A stretch of DNA of 64,000 bases from positions 4,738,501-4,802,500 of the forward strand of contig NZ_CP106869.1 in NCBI RefSeq assembly GCF_025665335.1. The letters run 5' to 3'. The stretch comes from Xanthomonas sp. AM6 (GTDB lineage: Bacteria > Pseudomonadota > Gammaproteobacteria > Xanthomonadales > Xanthomonadaceae). Positions 53,228-63,111 of the stretch are shown piece by piece. The position numbers and the translations under genes are program-made. A model generated the notes under the pieces. The model ran no database searches. It was not told the DNA's origin and was given only the letters and a program-made list of their open reading frames with translations. The first letter of the stretch is position 1. Every line of letters starts with the position of its first letter.

Positions 53228-53660
53228 GTGTGTTCTCGAGATCGATCGATAACCAATAGATGGCCATGCCTCGCCCGCGGCATGGAATGCATCGATGTGC
53301 CGCAGGAGCGACTGAGTTCAATGCATCAGCTTGCAGCGCCGACCAGGTCGATCGAACGCAGCAGCCAACAACGACGCTTTACGTCGCTGGCATCCGTTGA
53401 TATGAAACAGCGCCCCCGTTGCAGCAAGCGCGAAAGCACCCGAATGACGATCCATGTTTCCCTTGATCTCGACACCATATGCCGCTGCGCTTCAGTTCGA
53501 AGCGAAGCAGAACACACGCCCTTCGCAGACGGCGCAGCCATCAATACAGCAGCATTGCACCGCCGATTACCCGTACTTAGCTGTGATAGAGCAAACCTGG
53601 GCCTGTCAAGAAAATTTTGGCGCTCGTAAAGCTTCAGTCAGGCTATGCCTGGGAAAGCCC
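53228..53660. promoter_or_regulatory. Lower-GC upstream region of the RHS remnant, with promoter-like elements
   Basis: No gene is supported in this region. On the minus strand TTGACA (53604-53609), a perfect -35, is followed 15 bases on by TATCAC (53583-53588), a weak -10; both lie about 360 bp upstream of the RHS start. The region is less GC-rich than the chromosome average. A promoter for the former RHS gene or for a small RNA is possible; both are weakly supported. Confidence 0.35.
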
Positions 53661-56600
53661 CTACTTCTCCTTCCGCCAATTGATCGACCCACGATTCTCC
53701 ACCGTGCTCGATTCCACTTCCGCGTCGAAACCGCGGCCAAGCAGGTATTTGAGGGTCAGCACCGAGCCGCTGCCGACCAGGGAGACGCCGTAGCTGACGT
53801 AAAGCCGGGGCGAGAGGTATTTGCCGAAGCCGACCACCGAGCCGCCGAGCGCGCGCGACTGGCTGACGCCGGCGTCGTCGAAGCCGAGCTTGGCGCCCAG
53901 TTGCGAGGCGAGGATGCCGCTGCCGGCCGACAGCGCGCTGGCCGCGGCGGTGACCTGGTCGGCTTCGTCGCTGCTGGCGTTGCTCAGGCTGCGGCCCAGC
54001 ACCAGGTAGGACATCGCTTCGGATTGCGACATCGAAGGGTCCGACCACACGTCGGCGCGCGGGGCGGTGGCGCGGCCGGTGACGTCGATGCCGGCGGTGA
54101 CGTCGCCGATCTTGCGCTGCGCGCGCATGTTGATGCGCGGGTCGGAGACGACGTTGTTGCTCCAGGTCAGCTGGCCGCGGGTAATGGTCAGGTCCTGGCC
54201 GTAGGCCTTGTACTGGCCGCTGACGTCCAGGCCGCCGGTGGCGGTCATCTCGCGGCCCTGGCGCGAGCGCACCTGCATGGCGCCGGTCAGGGCGCCCTTC
54301 AGGCCGAAGCCGGCCATCTTGACCTGGTCGCCGAGCACCACACGCAGGTCCATTTCCAGCGGCGAGCTCGGCGCTTCCTCGGGGTCGGCCGGGTCCAGCA
54401 CCACCACGTCCTCGGACACCGAGGTGCCGCGATCCAACCGCTCCAGGTCGATGTCCGCCGACGGCACGGTGACCTGGCCGTTCAACTTCATGGTCTTGTT
54501 GGCGATGCCGAACTGCAGGTCGGGGTTGGCCACCGCGCGCAATTCGGCGGTATTGGAAACCAGCACGTTGCTGCCGCGGATGTTCAACTGCAGCGGCGTG
54601 GTGTCGCCGTACCAAGACAGGCCGCCGTCGACGTTGAGCGTGCCTTCGCCGGATTTCACCGCGGCGACGATGCGCGCCGAGCCGTCCGGCTGCGCGTCGA
54701 AGCGGCCGTTGCCTTCGCTCAGGGTCAGGCCCAGTGCCGGCAGTTCGCCGGTGAAGTTGCTCAGCGTGGCGTTGCCGCCCATCGACGGTTGCGAGCGCGT
54801 GCCGCGCAGGCTGACGTGGCCTTCGACCAGGCCCTTGGGCCGCACCAGGTCGGGCGAGAACAGCTCCATCCAGTACAGCCGCGACATGTTCATGTAGATC
54901 TCGCCGTTGAGCGGCGCGTACGCATCCCAGCCGGTATCCACGGTGGCGTCGATGAAGCCGTCGCCCTTGAAGCCGACGCCGAGCTTGGAGTGGATGTGCT
55001 GGGCGCTGAAGTCGGTGACGAAACTGAACTGGTCGTAGCGCACCAGCTCGCCGCGCGCGTTGTCGCCCAGGCGCAGGCCGCCTTCCGGAGAAGCCAGGCG
55101 CAGCGATCCTTGCCAGGCGTTGCCGGCCGGCTTGAAGCTGCCGTCGAGGGTCAGTTCGCCGCGCAGGTACATCTTGCGGCCGCTGTTGGGCGGCAGCCAC
55201 GGCTGCACCAGCGACAGCGGCAAGGCGTCGCCGCGCACGGTCAGGCCCTGCCTGGGCCAGTTCGCGGCCACGCACAGCGCACCGCCGCCGCTGGCGCCGA
55301 GGCAGGTGTCGGAGAGGGTGAAGGCGCTGCCGGCGATGGCGAACGTGGCCGGCTGCCGCAGTTGCCACGGCTCGCCCTTGGCCGGCGCCACCCGCAGCGC
55401 GTTCAATCCGCCCTGCCAGCGCGCGCCGTCGCGGCGCACTTGGCCGGCGAGGGCGAGCGCGCCCATGTCGTTTTGGGTATCGGCGTCGAGCTGCAGGTTC
55501 TCCACCGCGCCGCGCGCGTCCACGCGCAGCGTCTGCAGCGCCACGCCGGCACTGATCGCGCTGCCGCGCAGCGCCAGTTCGCCGCCGTTGCCGCGCCACG
55601 GCAGGCGCCCGCGCAGGCTGAGGCTGTCGGCGCCGTAGCTGTCCCACTTCAGGCCGTTGCCGGTGAGATCGGCGGTAAGGTCGGGCGCGTCGCGGCGCCC
55701 CTTGACCTGTACGCTGCCGCGCAGGCTGCCGGTGGCGCCGGGCAGCAGGTCGGCCAGCTGCAGCGGTTGCAGTTGCGCCTCGATGTCGAGCTGGTCGCCG
55801 ACCTTGCCCTGTGCCTGCACGCGGCTGTCGCCCAGCGCCAGTTGCAGCTTGCCTTCGCCCTGCTCGCCCTGCAGCGCGAACTTGCCGTTGGCGTCGAGCG
55901 GGCGGCTGCGCAGCTTGCCGTTCAAGCGCGGCACGTCGAGGCTGGCCTGGTAGCCGGCGGCGCTGCCGTCCGGGCGCGCCGGCAGCTGCTTGCCCTTGGA
56001 CGCGAACTGGCCGGACAGGTTGCCGTCCCAGCCCGGCGCGAAATAGCCGGGGTCGAAGCCGGCGAGCTTGCCGCTCAGGTCCCAGCTCAGTTCTGGCGTC
56101 CACGCCACCGCACCGCCGAGATCGAGCGTGCCGCTGGGCATGGCCGCCTGCAGCTGCACGATCTGCGCCTGCCGGTCGTCGCCGCGCACGTCCAGCTGCA
56201 GGCCGGCGCTGTCCTTGCCGCGCGCGACGGTGGCTTCGCCGTAGGTGGCCCACTGTTTCAGCGTGCCGGCCAAGCCGAGGTTGGCCTCGACCAGCTGGAT
56301 CGGCACCGCCGGCGCGTCCGGCGTGGAGGGATCCGGCGCGGCAGTGAACTTCAGCCCGCTGGCGTTGACCGAGAAGCGGAAGGTCGCGTTGTCCCGGTCG
56401 CGGAAATCGGCCGTGCCGCGCAGCCGTGCCTGGCCGTCGAAGGCGCGCAGCTGCAGCGGCGCGACGGTCAGCACCTGGTTCTCCAGGCGCACGTTGGACG
56501 GGTCCAGCGTCAACTTCTGCTCGCCATACGCGAGTTGGCCTTGCAGCTTGGCATCGCCGCCCTTGCCGGACGCGCCCAGGTCGAACGCGATCGGTTCGCC

Positions 56601-57500
56601 GGCGGCGGCCGTGGCATCGCTGGGAGGCACGAACAGCGACGGATCCAGCGCCTTGCTGCTGGCGGCGAACTGCCAGGTCGGATCGGTGCGGCCGGTGAAC
56701 ACCAGCGTGACGCGCAGCGGCGCCGGCGCGGCGCCGGCGATCGCCACTTCCATCTTGTCCAGGTTGCCGCGCGCCACCAGGCCCAGCCGCGCCGGCGTGC
56801 GCCCGCGCGCGGCCGGCAGCACGGCGCTGGCGGTGAGATCGGCCTTGTAGTCCTGCGCCGGCACGTAGTCGCCATCGACGCGGAAATCGCCGCGGTCGCT
56901 GGTCACCACCAGCTGCGTGGCGCGGAATTCGCCGTTGGCCACCTCGATGCCGCCGCGCAGCGTGCGGATGTCGATCATCGGTTGCTGCGACTGGGTGATG
57001 CGGAATCCGTCGATGGCGATGCGGTCGGCCTGCAGCGCCAGCGGCATTTCGATCTGCGGCAGCGACTCCGGCCAGCTCGGCAGTTCGAACGGTTCGTCGC
57101 TCTTGGCCAGGTTGAGCGTGGCGTTTTTCAATTGCAGCGCATCGAGCTGCAGCTTGCGCCCGAGCAGCGGGCGGATGTCCGGATCCAGGTAGGCGCGCTC
57201 GGCGGTGAAGTGGATCTGGTCGTAGCGGAAATCGAGGTTGTACAGGGTCAGCGGGCCGGCCAATGGCCCTTCGGCGCGCTCCCAGGTCAGCGAGGAGCCG
57301 GCCGGCAGCCGCGCCACGATCTGCGTCAGCAGCACGTCGCGCCCGGCCACCGTCTGCAGCAGCCAGTACACGGCGATCAGGGCCAGCAGGCCGAGTCCGG
57401 CGACGGTCAGCGCCGAGCCCCACCAGAAGCGCTTGCGGCGGTAGAAGCGCGGACGCCGCGGCGGCGGCGGCGCGGGCGTGGCGGGACCGGTCGCGCTCAC
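53661..57500 (-). CDS. tamB: Translocation and assembly module protein TamB
   Basis: 1279-aa inner-membrane-anchored AsmA-like protein spanning the periplasm as a long beta-taco and partner of TamA. One N-terminal TM segment (about 25-50, FWWGSALTVAGLGLLALIAVYWLL) after a Pro/Arg-rich cytoplasmic start, then repetitive beta-rich sequence, then the conserved C-terminal DUF490 domain (GRSLSNASSDEADQVTAAAS and LYVSYGVSLVGSGSVLTLKY, ending IEWR-like GSINWRKEK). The start is GTG at 57500, which overlaps the tamA stop (GTGA), as expected for translational coupling. Roles in outer-membrane protein insertion and lipid transport are known for the family. Confidence 0.94.
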   Translation of the reverse strand: MSATGPATPAPPPPRRPRFYRRKRFWWGSALTVAGLGLLALIAVYWLLQTVAGRDVLLTQIVARLPAGSSLTWERAEGPLAGPLTLYNLDFRYDQIHFTAERAYLDPDIRPLLGRKLQLDALQLKNATLNLAKSDEPFELPSWPESLPQIEMPLALQADRIAIDGFRITQSQQPMIDIRTLRGGIEVANGEFRATQLVVTSDRGDFRVDGDYVPAQDYKADLTASAVLPAARGRTPARLGLVARGNLDKMEVAIAGAAPAPLRVTLVFTGRTDPTWQFAASSKALDPSLFVPPSDATAAAGEPIAFDLGASGKGGDAKLQGQLAYGEQKLTLDPSNVRLENQVLTVAPLQLRAFDGQARLRGTADFRDRDNATFRFSVNASGLKFTAAPDPSTPDAPAVPIQLVEANLGLAGTLKQWATYGEATVARGKDSAGLQLDVRGDDRQAQIVQLQAAMPSGTLDLGGAVAWTPELSWDLSGKLAGFDPGYFAPGWDGNLSGQFASKGKQLPARPDGSAAGYQASLDVPRLNGKLRSRPLDANGKFALQGEQGEGKLQLALGDSRVQAQGKVGDQLDIEAQLQPLQLADLLPGATGSLRGSVQVKGRRDAPDLTADLTGNGLKWDSYGADSLSLRGRLPWRGNGGELALRGSAISAGVALQTLRVDARGAVENLQLDADTQNDMGALALAGQVRRDGARWQGGLNALRVAPAKGEPWQLRQPATFAIAGSAFTLSDTCLGASGGGALCVAANWPRQGLTVRGDALPLSLVQPWLPPNSGRKMYLRGELTLDGSFKPAGNAWQGSLRLASPEGGLRLGDNARGELVRYDQFSFVTDFSAQHIHSKLGVGFKGDGFIDATVDTGWDAYAPLNGEIYMNMSRLYWMELFSPDLVRPKGLVEGHVSLRGTRSQPSMGGNATLSNFTGELPALGLTLSEGNGRFDAQPDGSARIVAAVKSGEGTLNVDGGLSWYGDTTPLQLNIRGSNVLVSNTAELRAVANPDLQFGIANKTMKLNGQVTVPSADIDLERLDRGTSVSEDVVVLDPADPEEAPSSPLEMDLRVVLGDQVKMAGFGLKGALTGAMQVRSRQGREMTATGGLDVSGQYKAYGQDLTITRGQLTWSNNVVSDPRINMRAQRKIGDVTAGIDVTGRATAPRADVWSDPSMSQSEAMSYLVLGRSLSNASSDEADQVTAAASALSAGSGILASQLGAKLGFDDAGVSQSRALGGSVVGFGKYLSPRLYVSYGVSLVGSGSVLTLKYLLGRGFDAEVESSTVENRGSINWRKEK

Positions 57501-59278
57501 AGGTTGGCCCCGATGTTGAGGTAGAGCTGGAACTGCGAGTCCGGATCGTTCAGGCCATGCGCGATGTCCACCCGCACCGGCCCCACCGGCGAGCGCCAGC
57601 GCACGCCGAAGCCGACGCCGGTGTGCCAGTCGGGCGTGTCGTCGAAGGCGCTGCCGCTATCGACGAACACCGCGCCGCCCCACGGCCCGCCCTTGTAGTA
57701 GTGCTCGTATTCGGCGCTGCCGGTGAGCACGTGCTTGGCGCCGAGCGCGAAGCGGTCGGGCCTGGGCGTGCGCGGGCCGACTTCGCGGAACGCGTAGCCG
57801 CGGATGCTGTTGTCGCCGCCGGCGAAGAACCGCAGGCTCGGCGGCATCGCCACCAGCGCGTTGGTCCAGGTGCTGCCGGCTTCGCCGCGCAGCAGCAGGC
57901 GGCTGTTGGCGCCCAGGCCCTGGAACCAGTTCAGGCGCAGATGCGCCTGGACGAAGCTGGCGTCCGATCCCAGCCCCTCGGCGCCGCCGCGCAGGCTGAG
58001 GTTGCCGCTGAAGCCCTTGCGCGGGAACAGCTTGTCGTCCACGCCCACGTAGTCGGCCTCGATCTGCGGATAGACCAGCGTGGAGTACTGGTACAGCGCG
58101 CCGTCGAACACTTCGTCGGTGGCGTAGCGCCAGCGCTCGCGCAGCGCGTTGAGCGAGGCGATCGCGGTCCAGTGCTCGTTGATCTCGCCGCTGCGGCTGC
58201 CGGTGAGTTTGAGGTTGCGCAGGTCGATGTAGTCGGTCTGCTCGTCGTAGGCGCGCAGCGAGGCGGTGTACCAGCCATCGAGCCAGCGGAACGCCGGCAC
58301 CCGGTAGCTGGTGATCAGGCTCTTGCGCTTCTGCGCATAGTCCAACTGGGTGCTGAGCTTGTGCCCGCGCGCATTGACGTAGCGGCGGTCCACGCCCAGG
58401 CGCACGCCGGCGCCGCTCTCGCTGCCGTAGCTGACGCCGCTGGTGTAGATGCTGCGCTTGGCGCGGGTCAGGTTCACGTCGACCGGCACGTTGCCGTCGG
58501 CGTCGGCTTCCTCGGGCTTGGGCTGGATGTCGACGGCGCTGAAATAGTCCAGCTTGACCAGCGACTCGCGCAGCCGGTCGAGCTTGCCTTCGTGGTAGTA
58601 GCTGCCTTGGTCCCAGTACACCAGCGGGTCGAACAGGTCCTGCCGGAAGTAGTCCTGGTGGAAGCGGATCGCGCCCATGTTGTAGCGGCGGCCGCTGTCC
58701 CAGCTCAGGTCGATGTCGGCGGCGTGGTCGGCGCGGGTCACCTCGACCTTGCGCTGGGTGAAGTCGGCATCGAAATAGCCGCGTTCGGCCAGGCGCCGGG
58801 TGATGGTGACCTTGCTGGTCTCGTAGGTGGTGTGGTCGAAGACCTCCGACGCCTTGGGCCGGAAGTTCTGCAGGTCCTCGCCCAGGTAGCGGTCGTCCTC
58901 GGCCGGGCCGGTGATGGCCACATGGAAATTGCGCACCCGCACCGGCTCGCCCTTGTCCACGTGCAGGGTGACGGTGAGCTTGTCGTCGTTGCGCGGCGCC
59001 TCGACGGTGATGGTCGGGGTGTAGTAGCCGAACGGCTCCAGCGCCTGCCGGGTCTGCCGCTCGGCCTGGCTCAGCAGGTACTCCAGGCGCGATTCGCCCT
59101 GGACCTTGCCGATCGTCTGGTACAGCGACAGCGAGACCTCGATGTTCTCGATCATCGCCGCGTCGGCGTCCTCGTCCAGGCCCCGTATCTGGACTTTTTC
59201 GATCGTGCCGCGCGCCTGGACGAGGCCGGCCAGCGACAGCAAGGACAGGAGCAGAGCGAGGCGGGGGATGGATCGCAT
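57497..59278 (-). CDS. tamA: Autotransporter assembly factor TamA (Omp85 family)
   Basis: 593-aa outer-membrane Omp85 protein with signal peptide (about 1-22, MRSIPRLALLLSLLSLAGLVQA), three POTRA domains (about 23-280; for example RGYFDADFTQRKVEVTRADH) and a 16-strand barrel (from about 290, SYGSESGAGVRLGVDRRYVNARGH), ending YLNIGANL. The RGYAFREVGPR segment is the Omp85 lid-lock region. Start ATG 59278. First gene of a tamA-tamB operon with a 4-base overlap. Confidence 0.95.
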   Translation of the reverse strand: MRSIPRLALLLSLLSLAGLVQARGTIEKVQIRGLDEDADAAMIENIEVSLSLYQTIGKVQGESRLEYLLSQAERQTRQALEPFGYYTPTITVEAPRNDDKLTVTLHVDKGEPVRVRNFHVAITGPAEDDRYLGEDLQNFRPKASEVFDHTTYETSKVTITRRLAERGYFDADFTQRKVEVTRADHAADIDLSWDSGRRYNMGAIRFHQDYFRQDLFDPLVYWDQGSYYHEGKLDRLRESLVKLDYFSAVDIQPKPEEADADGNVPVDVNLTRAKRSIYTSGVSYGSESGAGVRLGVDRRYVNARGHKLSTQLDYAQKRKSLITSYRVPAFRWLDGWYTASLRAYDEQTDYIDLRNLKLTGSRSGEINEHWTAIASLNALRERWRYATDEVFDGALYQYSTLVYPQIEADYVGVDDKLFPRKGFSGNLSLRGGAEGLGSDASFVQAHLRLNWFQGLGANSRLLLRGEAGSTWTNALVAMPPSLRFFAGGDNSIRGYAFREVGPRTPRPDRFALGAKHVLTGSAEYEHYYKGGPWGGAVFVDSGSAFDDTPDWHTGVGFGVRWRSPVGPVRVDIAHGLNDPDSQFQLYLNIGANL

Positions 59279-59694
59279 GGGCGCCAGAATACCGACACAA
59301 CGTGTGAAGCTGTTAACTAGACGTTCGCCGATGGCCAACCGGAGGTTGCTTGCATCGGCGGGCGATGTCGCGTATGCGGCCTGCGACGATGTGGACGGGG
59401 CGGTGGCGGCGTGGCGGCGATCGGCGTTGGTGCGGCTGCGGGGTTGCCTGGCATGTATGTCGAGCGGCGCGCACCGACGGCTGCAGCACACCGCTGGCTA
59501 CCACCGAGCACCCGCACGACGCGCACCGGCGTCGCGTGCTGGGCGGCGCACGGCGGCTGCCAGGCTGGGAGCAGCCGATGCGGTCTCCCATGTGCGAATG
59601 CCGCATGCGCGCCGCAAGGCCGCCGCCCCGCACCTTGCCAAGTCGCGGAGGCCGCGCCACGCTGATGCGCTCGTCATCCCCGCAAGGAACGGCC
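59279..59694. other. Divergent intergenic region between tamA and the GNAT gene
   Basis: About 416 bp. The first 60 bases contain an A/T-rich patch (59299-59325, gtgtgaagctgttaactagac) suited to the tamA promoter. The remainder is GC-rich; frames on either strand have no resemblance to known proteins. The end provides a good AAGGA ribosome site (59684-59688) for the next gene. Confidence 0.5.
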
Positions 59695-60234
59695 GTGTCC
59701 ACCGTGATCGAAACCGCGCGCCTGCGCCTGCGCTTGCTGGAGCCCGATCGCGACGCCGCCGCGATGCTGGCGCTGCTCAACGACCCCGGCTTCCTGGCCC
59801 ATATCGGCGACCGCGGCGTGCGCGACGAAGCCCAGGCGCGCCGCTACCTCGCCGACGGCGCGGTACTCAGCTACGCCCAGCATGGCTTCGGCCTGTATGC
59901 CCTGGAGCGCCGCGACGACAACGCCTGGCTCGGCGTCGCCGGCCTGGTGCTGCGCCCCGCCCTGCCCGCGCCGGATCTGGGCTACGCCCTGTTGCAGCCC
60001 TACCAAGGCCATGGCTACGCCAGCGAAGCCGCGCAGGCGGTGCTGGCGTACGCACAGGGCACCCTGGCACTGCCGCGCCTGTGCGCGATCGTGGCGCCGG
60101 ACAACCTGCGCTCGATCCGGCTGCTGGAAGCGCTGGGCTTCGCCGCGCAAGGCCGCATGCGGGTCGCGGCCGACGCGCACGAGGTCGAGCTGTACGCACG
60201 CGACCTGGCTGGCGCCGTGCGCCCGGAGGCTTAA
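59695..60234 (+). CDS. GNAT-family N-acetyltransferase (RimJ/RimL-like)
   Basis: 179-aa acetyltransferase. VIETARLRLRLLEPDRDAAAML is the RimJ/RimL-type start, PDLGYALLQPYQGHGYASEA contains the acetyl-CoA binding QGxGxA-like loop (YQGHGYASEAAQAVLAYA), and AIVAPDNLRSIRLLEALGF is the final motif. Start taken as GTG 59695 because AAGGA lies 6 bases upstream; the frame runs upstream to an ATG but that part lacks family resemblance. The DinB gene follows after 1 base. Substrate unknown. Confidence 0.88.
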   Translation: MSTVIETARLRLRLLEPDRDAAAMLALLNDPGFLAHIGDRGVRDEAQARRYLADGAVLSYAQHGFGLYALERRDDNAWLGVAGLVLRPALPAPDLGYALLQPYQGHGYASEAAQAVLAYAQGTLALPRLCAIVAPDNLRSIRLLEALGFAAQGRMRVAADAHEVELYARDLAGAVRPEA

Positions 60235-60235
60235 C

Positions 60236-60778
60236 GTGGATGCCCTGGAATCGCTGCAACTGCTCGCGCGCTACAACCAGTGGATGAACGAGCGCCTGTA
60301 CGCCGCGGCGGCGACGCTGCCCGAGCACGCCGTCGCGCAACCGCGCGGAGCCTTTTTCGGCTCGCTGCTGGGCACGCTCAATCACCTGGTGGTGGCCGAC
60401 ACGGTGTGGCTGCAGCGTTTCGCCATGCACCCGGCAAGATATCCGGCATTGGTCGCGATCGCCGCCGCCCCGGCGCCCGCCGCGTTGGACGCGCCGCAAG
60501 CCTCGACCCTGGCCGCACTGCAAGCGCGGCGACAGACGCTCGACGCGACCATCGCCAGCTGGATGACCCAGGTCAGCGCCGCGGACCTGGACGCCATACT
60601 GCACTACCGCAATACCCGCGGCGGCGCCCATCGACGCCGCTTCGGCGACCTGCTGCTGCATTTCTTCAATCACCAGACCCACCATCGCGGCCAGGCCACC
60701 ACCTTGCTCAGCCAGGCCGGCGTGGATGTGGGTGCGACCGATCTGCTGGTGCTGATTCCGCAGATGGAGATCGAATAA
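60236..60778 (+). CDS. DinB-family metal-binding protein
   Basis: 180-aa four-helix-bundle protein of the DinB superfamily. The three metal-binding His positions are His50 (LLGTLNHLVVADTVWLQRF) and the pair His146/His150 in FFNHQTHHRGQ. Start is GTG 60236 with GGAGG exactly 6 bases upstream, and the gene begins one base after the GNAT stop, so both are translated from the same message. Members are thiol transferases or of unknown function. The C-terminus ends LVLIPQMEIE. Confidence 0.88.
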   Translation: MDALESLQLLARYNQWMNERLYAAAATLPEHAVAQPRGAFFGSLLGTLNHLVVADTVWLQRFAMHPARYPALVAIAAAPAPAALDAPQASTLAALQARRQTLDATIASWMTQVSAADLDAILHYRNTRGGAHRRRFGDLLLHFFNHQTHHRGQATTLLSQAGVDVGATDLLVLIPQMEIE

Positions 60779-60981
60779 GGATCGATACAGCCGGCGGCGC
60801 GAGAGTCGCACGCGCTGGTGCTGTGGAGACAACAAGTCCGCGCGCCCGGCGTCGGCGAGCGGTTGGCAGACACCACTCGTCGCATTTCCTTCGGCGAGTC
60901 GGTGAGCGCGCCATGATGCCGACTACACGCTAGCGACGTGCATCAGCCCACTAGCGTGGCGGGCTCCTGCGCAACAAGGCG

Positions 60982-61635
60982 CTACGCCTCCCTGCTCTGC
61001 GCCTGCAACCCGGCGACGATCTCGCGCAGCTCCGCCACCTCGGCCTCCAAGGCCTGCACCCGCGCTTCCAGTTCGTCGCTGCCGGACGCCGCAGGACGCG
61101 CCTTGAACGAGGCCGCCAACGCCTCCGCATCGATCGGCCCGCCAAGCAGGTGCATGTAACGATCCTCGCGCTGGCCGCTGGCGCGCGGCAACTGCACCGC
61201 CAACTGCCGCTGCGCCAGCCGCTCCAACTGGTGCCGCACGTCCTCGGCATCGGCGAACCGCGCCATGCGCTCGGCCCGCGACAGCAGCTCGTTCACCGTC
61301 TGCGGACCGCGCAGCAACAACAGCCCGATCAGGATCACCTGCTGCTGGGTCAGATCCAGCGCCGCCGCCAGGCGGTGCTCATAGCGCACCGCACGCGAGG
61401 AGAACTGCTGCCGCGCCAGCCCACGCCCTTCCAACTGACGCAGCGCATGCTGCACATCGCCCGGACTCAGCGACATCACCGGCTCGCGCGACGTCTTCTG
61501 GTTGGCCGCCACCACCGTCGCATTGACCGTGAGCGGATACGCATCCGGCGTGGTGGCCTCCTTTTCGATCAGGCAGCCCAGCGCGCGGGCTTCGATGGCG
61601 GAGAGAACGGGAGGCGGCGGCGCATCGGTCGTCAT
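60982..61635 (-). CDS. yceH: YceH family (DUF480) protein
   Basis: 217-aa protein with two winged-helix domains. [29 protein letters not shown] is the family signature, followed by [27 protein letters not shown] and a C-terminal coiled coil ([21 protein letters not shown]). Start ATG 61635. Its molecular role is not established; the winged-helix fold suggests nucleic-acid or protein binding. Neighbours do not help. Confidence 0.92.
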   Translation of the reverse strand: MTTDAPPPPVLSAIEARALGCLIEKEATTPDAYPLTVNATVVAANQKTSREPVMSLSPGDVQHALRQLEGRGLARQQFSSRAVRYEHRLAAALDLTQQQVILIGLLLLRGPQTVNELLSRAERMARFADAEDVRHQLERLAQRQLAVQLPRASGQREDRYMHLLGGPIDAEALAASFKARPAASGSDELEARVQALEAEVAELREIVAGLQAQSREA

Positions 61636-61865
61636 CGTGGGATTCCAACGGCAGGGGTGGCTAGGATAGCCCGGCATGCGGCGTCCGCTTGGATTTCCAA
61701 CCGTGCGGGGGCGCTTGCAACGCCCTTCATGCCGTCAGTTGCAGCGCACCGCCTGGCAGTGCGGCCACGCCGCCGCCCACGCCGTGCCTGGAGCCATGCC
61801 AGGTTCATCGCGCGCGGCCTAGATTCGTCCACGTCGCGCGTCGCCGCGGTCGTATGGAGTGCCCC

Positions 61866-62954
61866 ATGTCGTTCGCCGGATTGCGAGCAAGCCTCGTCAT
61901 CGCCGTTCTTGCCTTGTCCACCTCCGCGCCAGCCACCGCACTGCAGCGCCTCTGGCCGACCGAGCAGCAATGGCACCAACTCGGCACCGGCAGCGACGCG
62001 GCTGCCGCGCAACTGCGCCTGGCCAACGCGGCATTGCACGATACCGCGCACCCCATCGCGGTGCTGAGCAGCGCCGGCCGGCTGAAAGGCGACCCGGTCA
62101 AGGCAAGCACCGAAGCGAGCCTGGGCGACATGCGCAAGATTCAGGCGCTGGCCGTGGCCTATGCGCTGACCGGCGAGGAACGTTATGCGACCAAGGCCGG
62201 CGACTATCTCGGCCGATGGGCCGCCGTGAACCAGCCCACCGGTCAACCCATCGACGAGACCGGCCTGGAACCGGCGACCTTTGCCTACCGCATCGTCAGG
62301 AAGGCATTGTCCCCCGGCACCCGTCATGACGTGGACGACTGGATGCGACGCATCGCGCGCGCCGAAATCGCGTCGCGCGATACCAGGCGCAAGACCGCCA
62401 CCAACAACTGGCACAGCCATCGCCTGAAGAGCGTCGGCCTGATCGGCATCGCGCTGGACGACGACGCCTTGATCGCCTACGCCCGGGATGGATTCAAGCA
62501 ACAGATCGGCGACAACCTGCGACCGGACGGCCAGAGCATCGACTTCATCGAGCGCGATGCGCTGTCCTACCATGTCTATGACCTGCGCCCGTTGGTCACG
62601 CTCGCCCTGGCCTTCTCCGAGCGCGGCGAAGACCTGTATCACTGGCAGGCGCGCAATGGCGCATCGCTCGCGCGCAGCGTGCAATGGCTGCTGCCCTATG
62701 TCCGCGGCGACAAGACCCATGCCGAATTCGTCGGCAGCGACGTCGCCTTCGACAAGGCCCGCTCACGCAATGGCGAAGCGGGCCATGTGATCGGCAGCGC
62801 CTACGCCCCGGGCGACGCTTTGCCGTTGCTGGCGTTGACGGCCGCCTACGATCCCGACAGCGCCCGTCTGGCGATACAGCTCGCCGGCGGTGCGGCGGAC
62901 CTGCGCCTGGCCTTGAGCCTGCTGCCGGCGCAGCCGCTGTTGAGTGCCAAGTAG
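61866..62954 (+). CDS. Exported alginate-lyase-like (PL5-type fold) protein
   Basis: 362-aa exported protein. Signal peptide about 1-26 (MSFAGLRASLVIAVLALSTS then APATA). The alginate-lyase family pattern is present: NNWHSH (residues 180-185, the conserved Asn-Asn-x-His) and, about 50 residues on, ERDALSYHVYDLRPLVTLA with the Tyr/His pair. GGAG 6 bases before ATG 61866 fixes the start over an earlier in-frame ATG (61854). Probably a periplasmic polysaccharide lyase acting on uronate polymers; exact substrate unknown. Isolated gene, no obvious uronate operon nearby. Confidence 0.82.
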   Translation: MSFAGLRASLVIAVLALSTSAPATALQRLWPTEQQWHQLGTGSDAAAAQLRLANAALHDTAHPIAVLSSAGRLKGDPVKASTEASLGDMRKIQALAVAYALTGEERYATKAGDYLGRWAAVNQPTGQPIDETGLEPATFAYRIVRKALSPGTRHDVDDWMRRIARAEIASRDTRRKTATNNWHSHRLKSVGLIGIALDDDALIAYARDGFKQQIGDNLRPDGQSIDFIERDALSYHVYDLRPLVTLALAFSERGEDLYHWQARNGASLARSVQWLLPYVRGDKTHAEFVGSDVAFDKARSRNGEAGHVIGSAYAPGDALPLLALTAAYDPDSARLAIQLAGGAADLRLALSLLPAQPLLSAK

Positions 62955-63111
62955 AAAAGCCGGCCGATTACGCTGCCATCGAAGAACCTGACTTCGCCAG
63001 CGCTGGCCGATGGCCATAGCGCGTTTCTGAGCGTGGCGGCTGCCCACGCGCCGCGGCAGCCGCCGCAACCCGCTAAAATCCGCCGATTCCCCGCCTAGGT
63101 TCCCGCGCCCG

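Noticed and set aside
53326-53544. 72-codon minus-strand frame upstream of the RHS remnant
   Set aside because: No ribosome-binding site, no motif and no composition bias toward coding; left as intergenic.
53454-57524. 1356-codon plus-strand frame opposite tamB
   Set aside because: Composition is that of an antisense shadow and tamB on the other strand is unmistakable.
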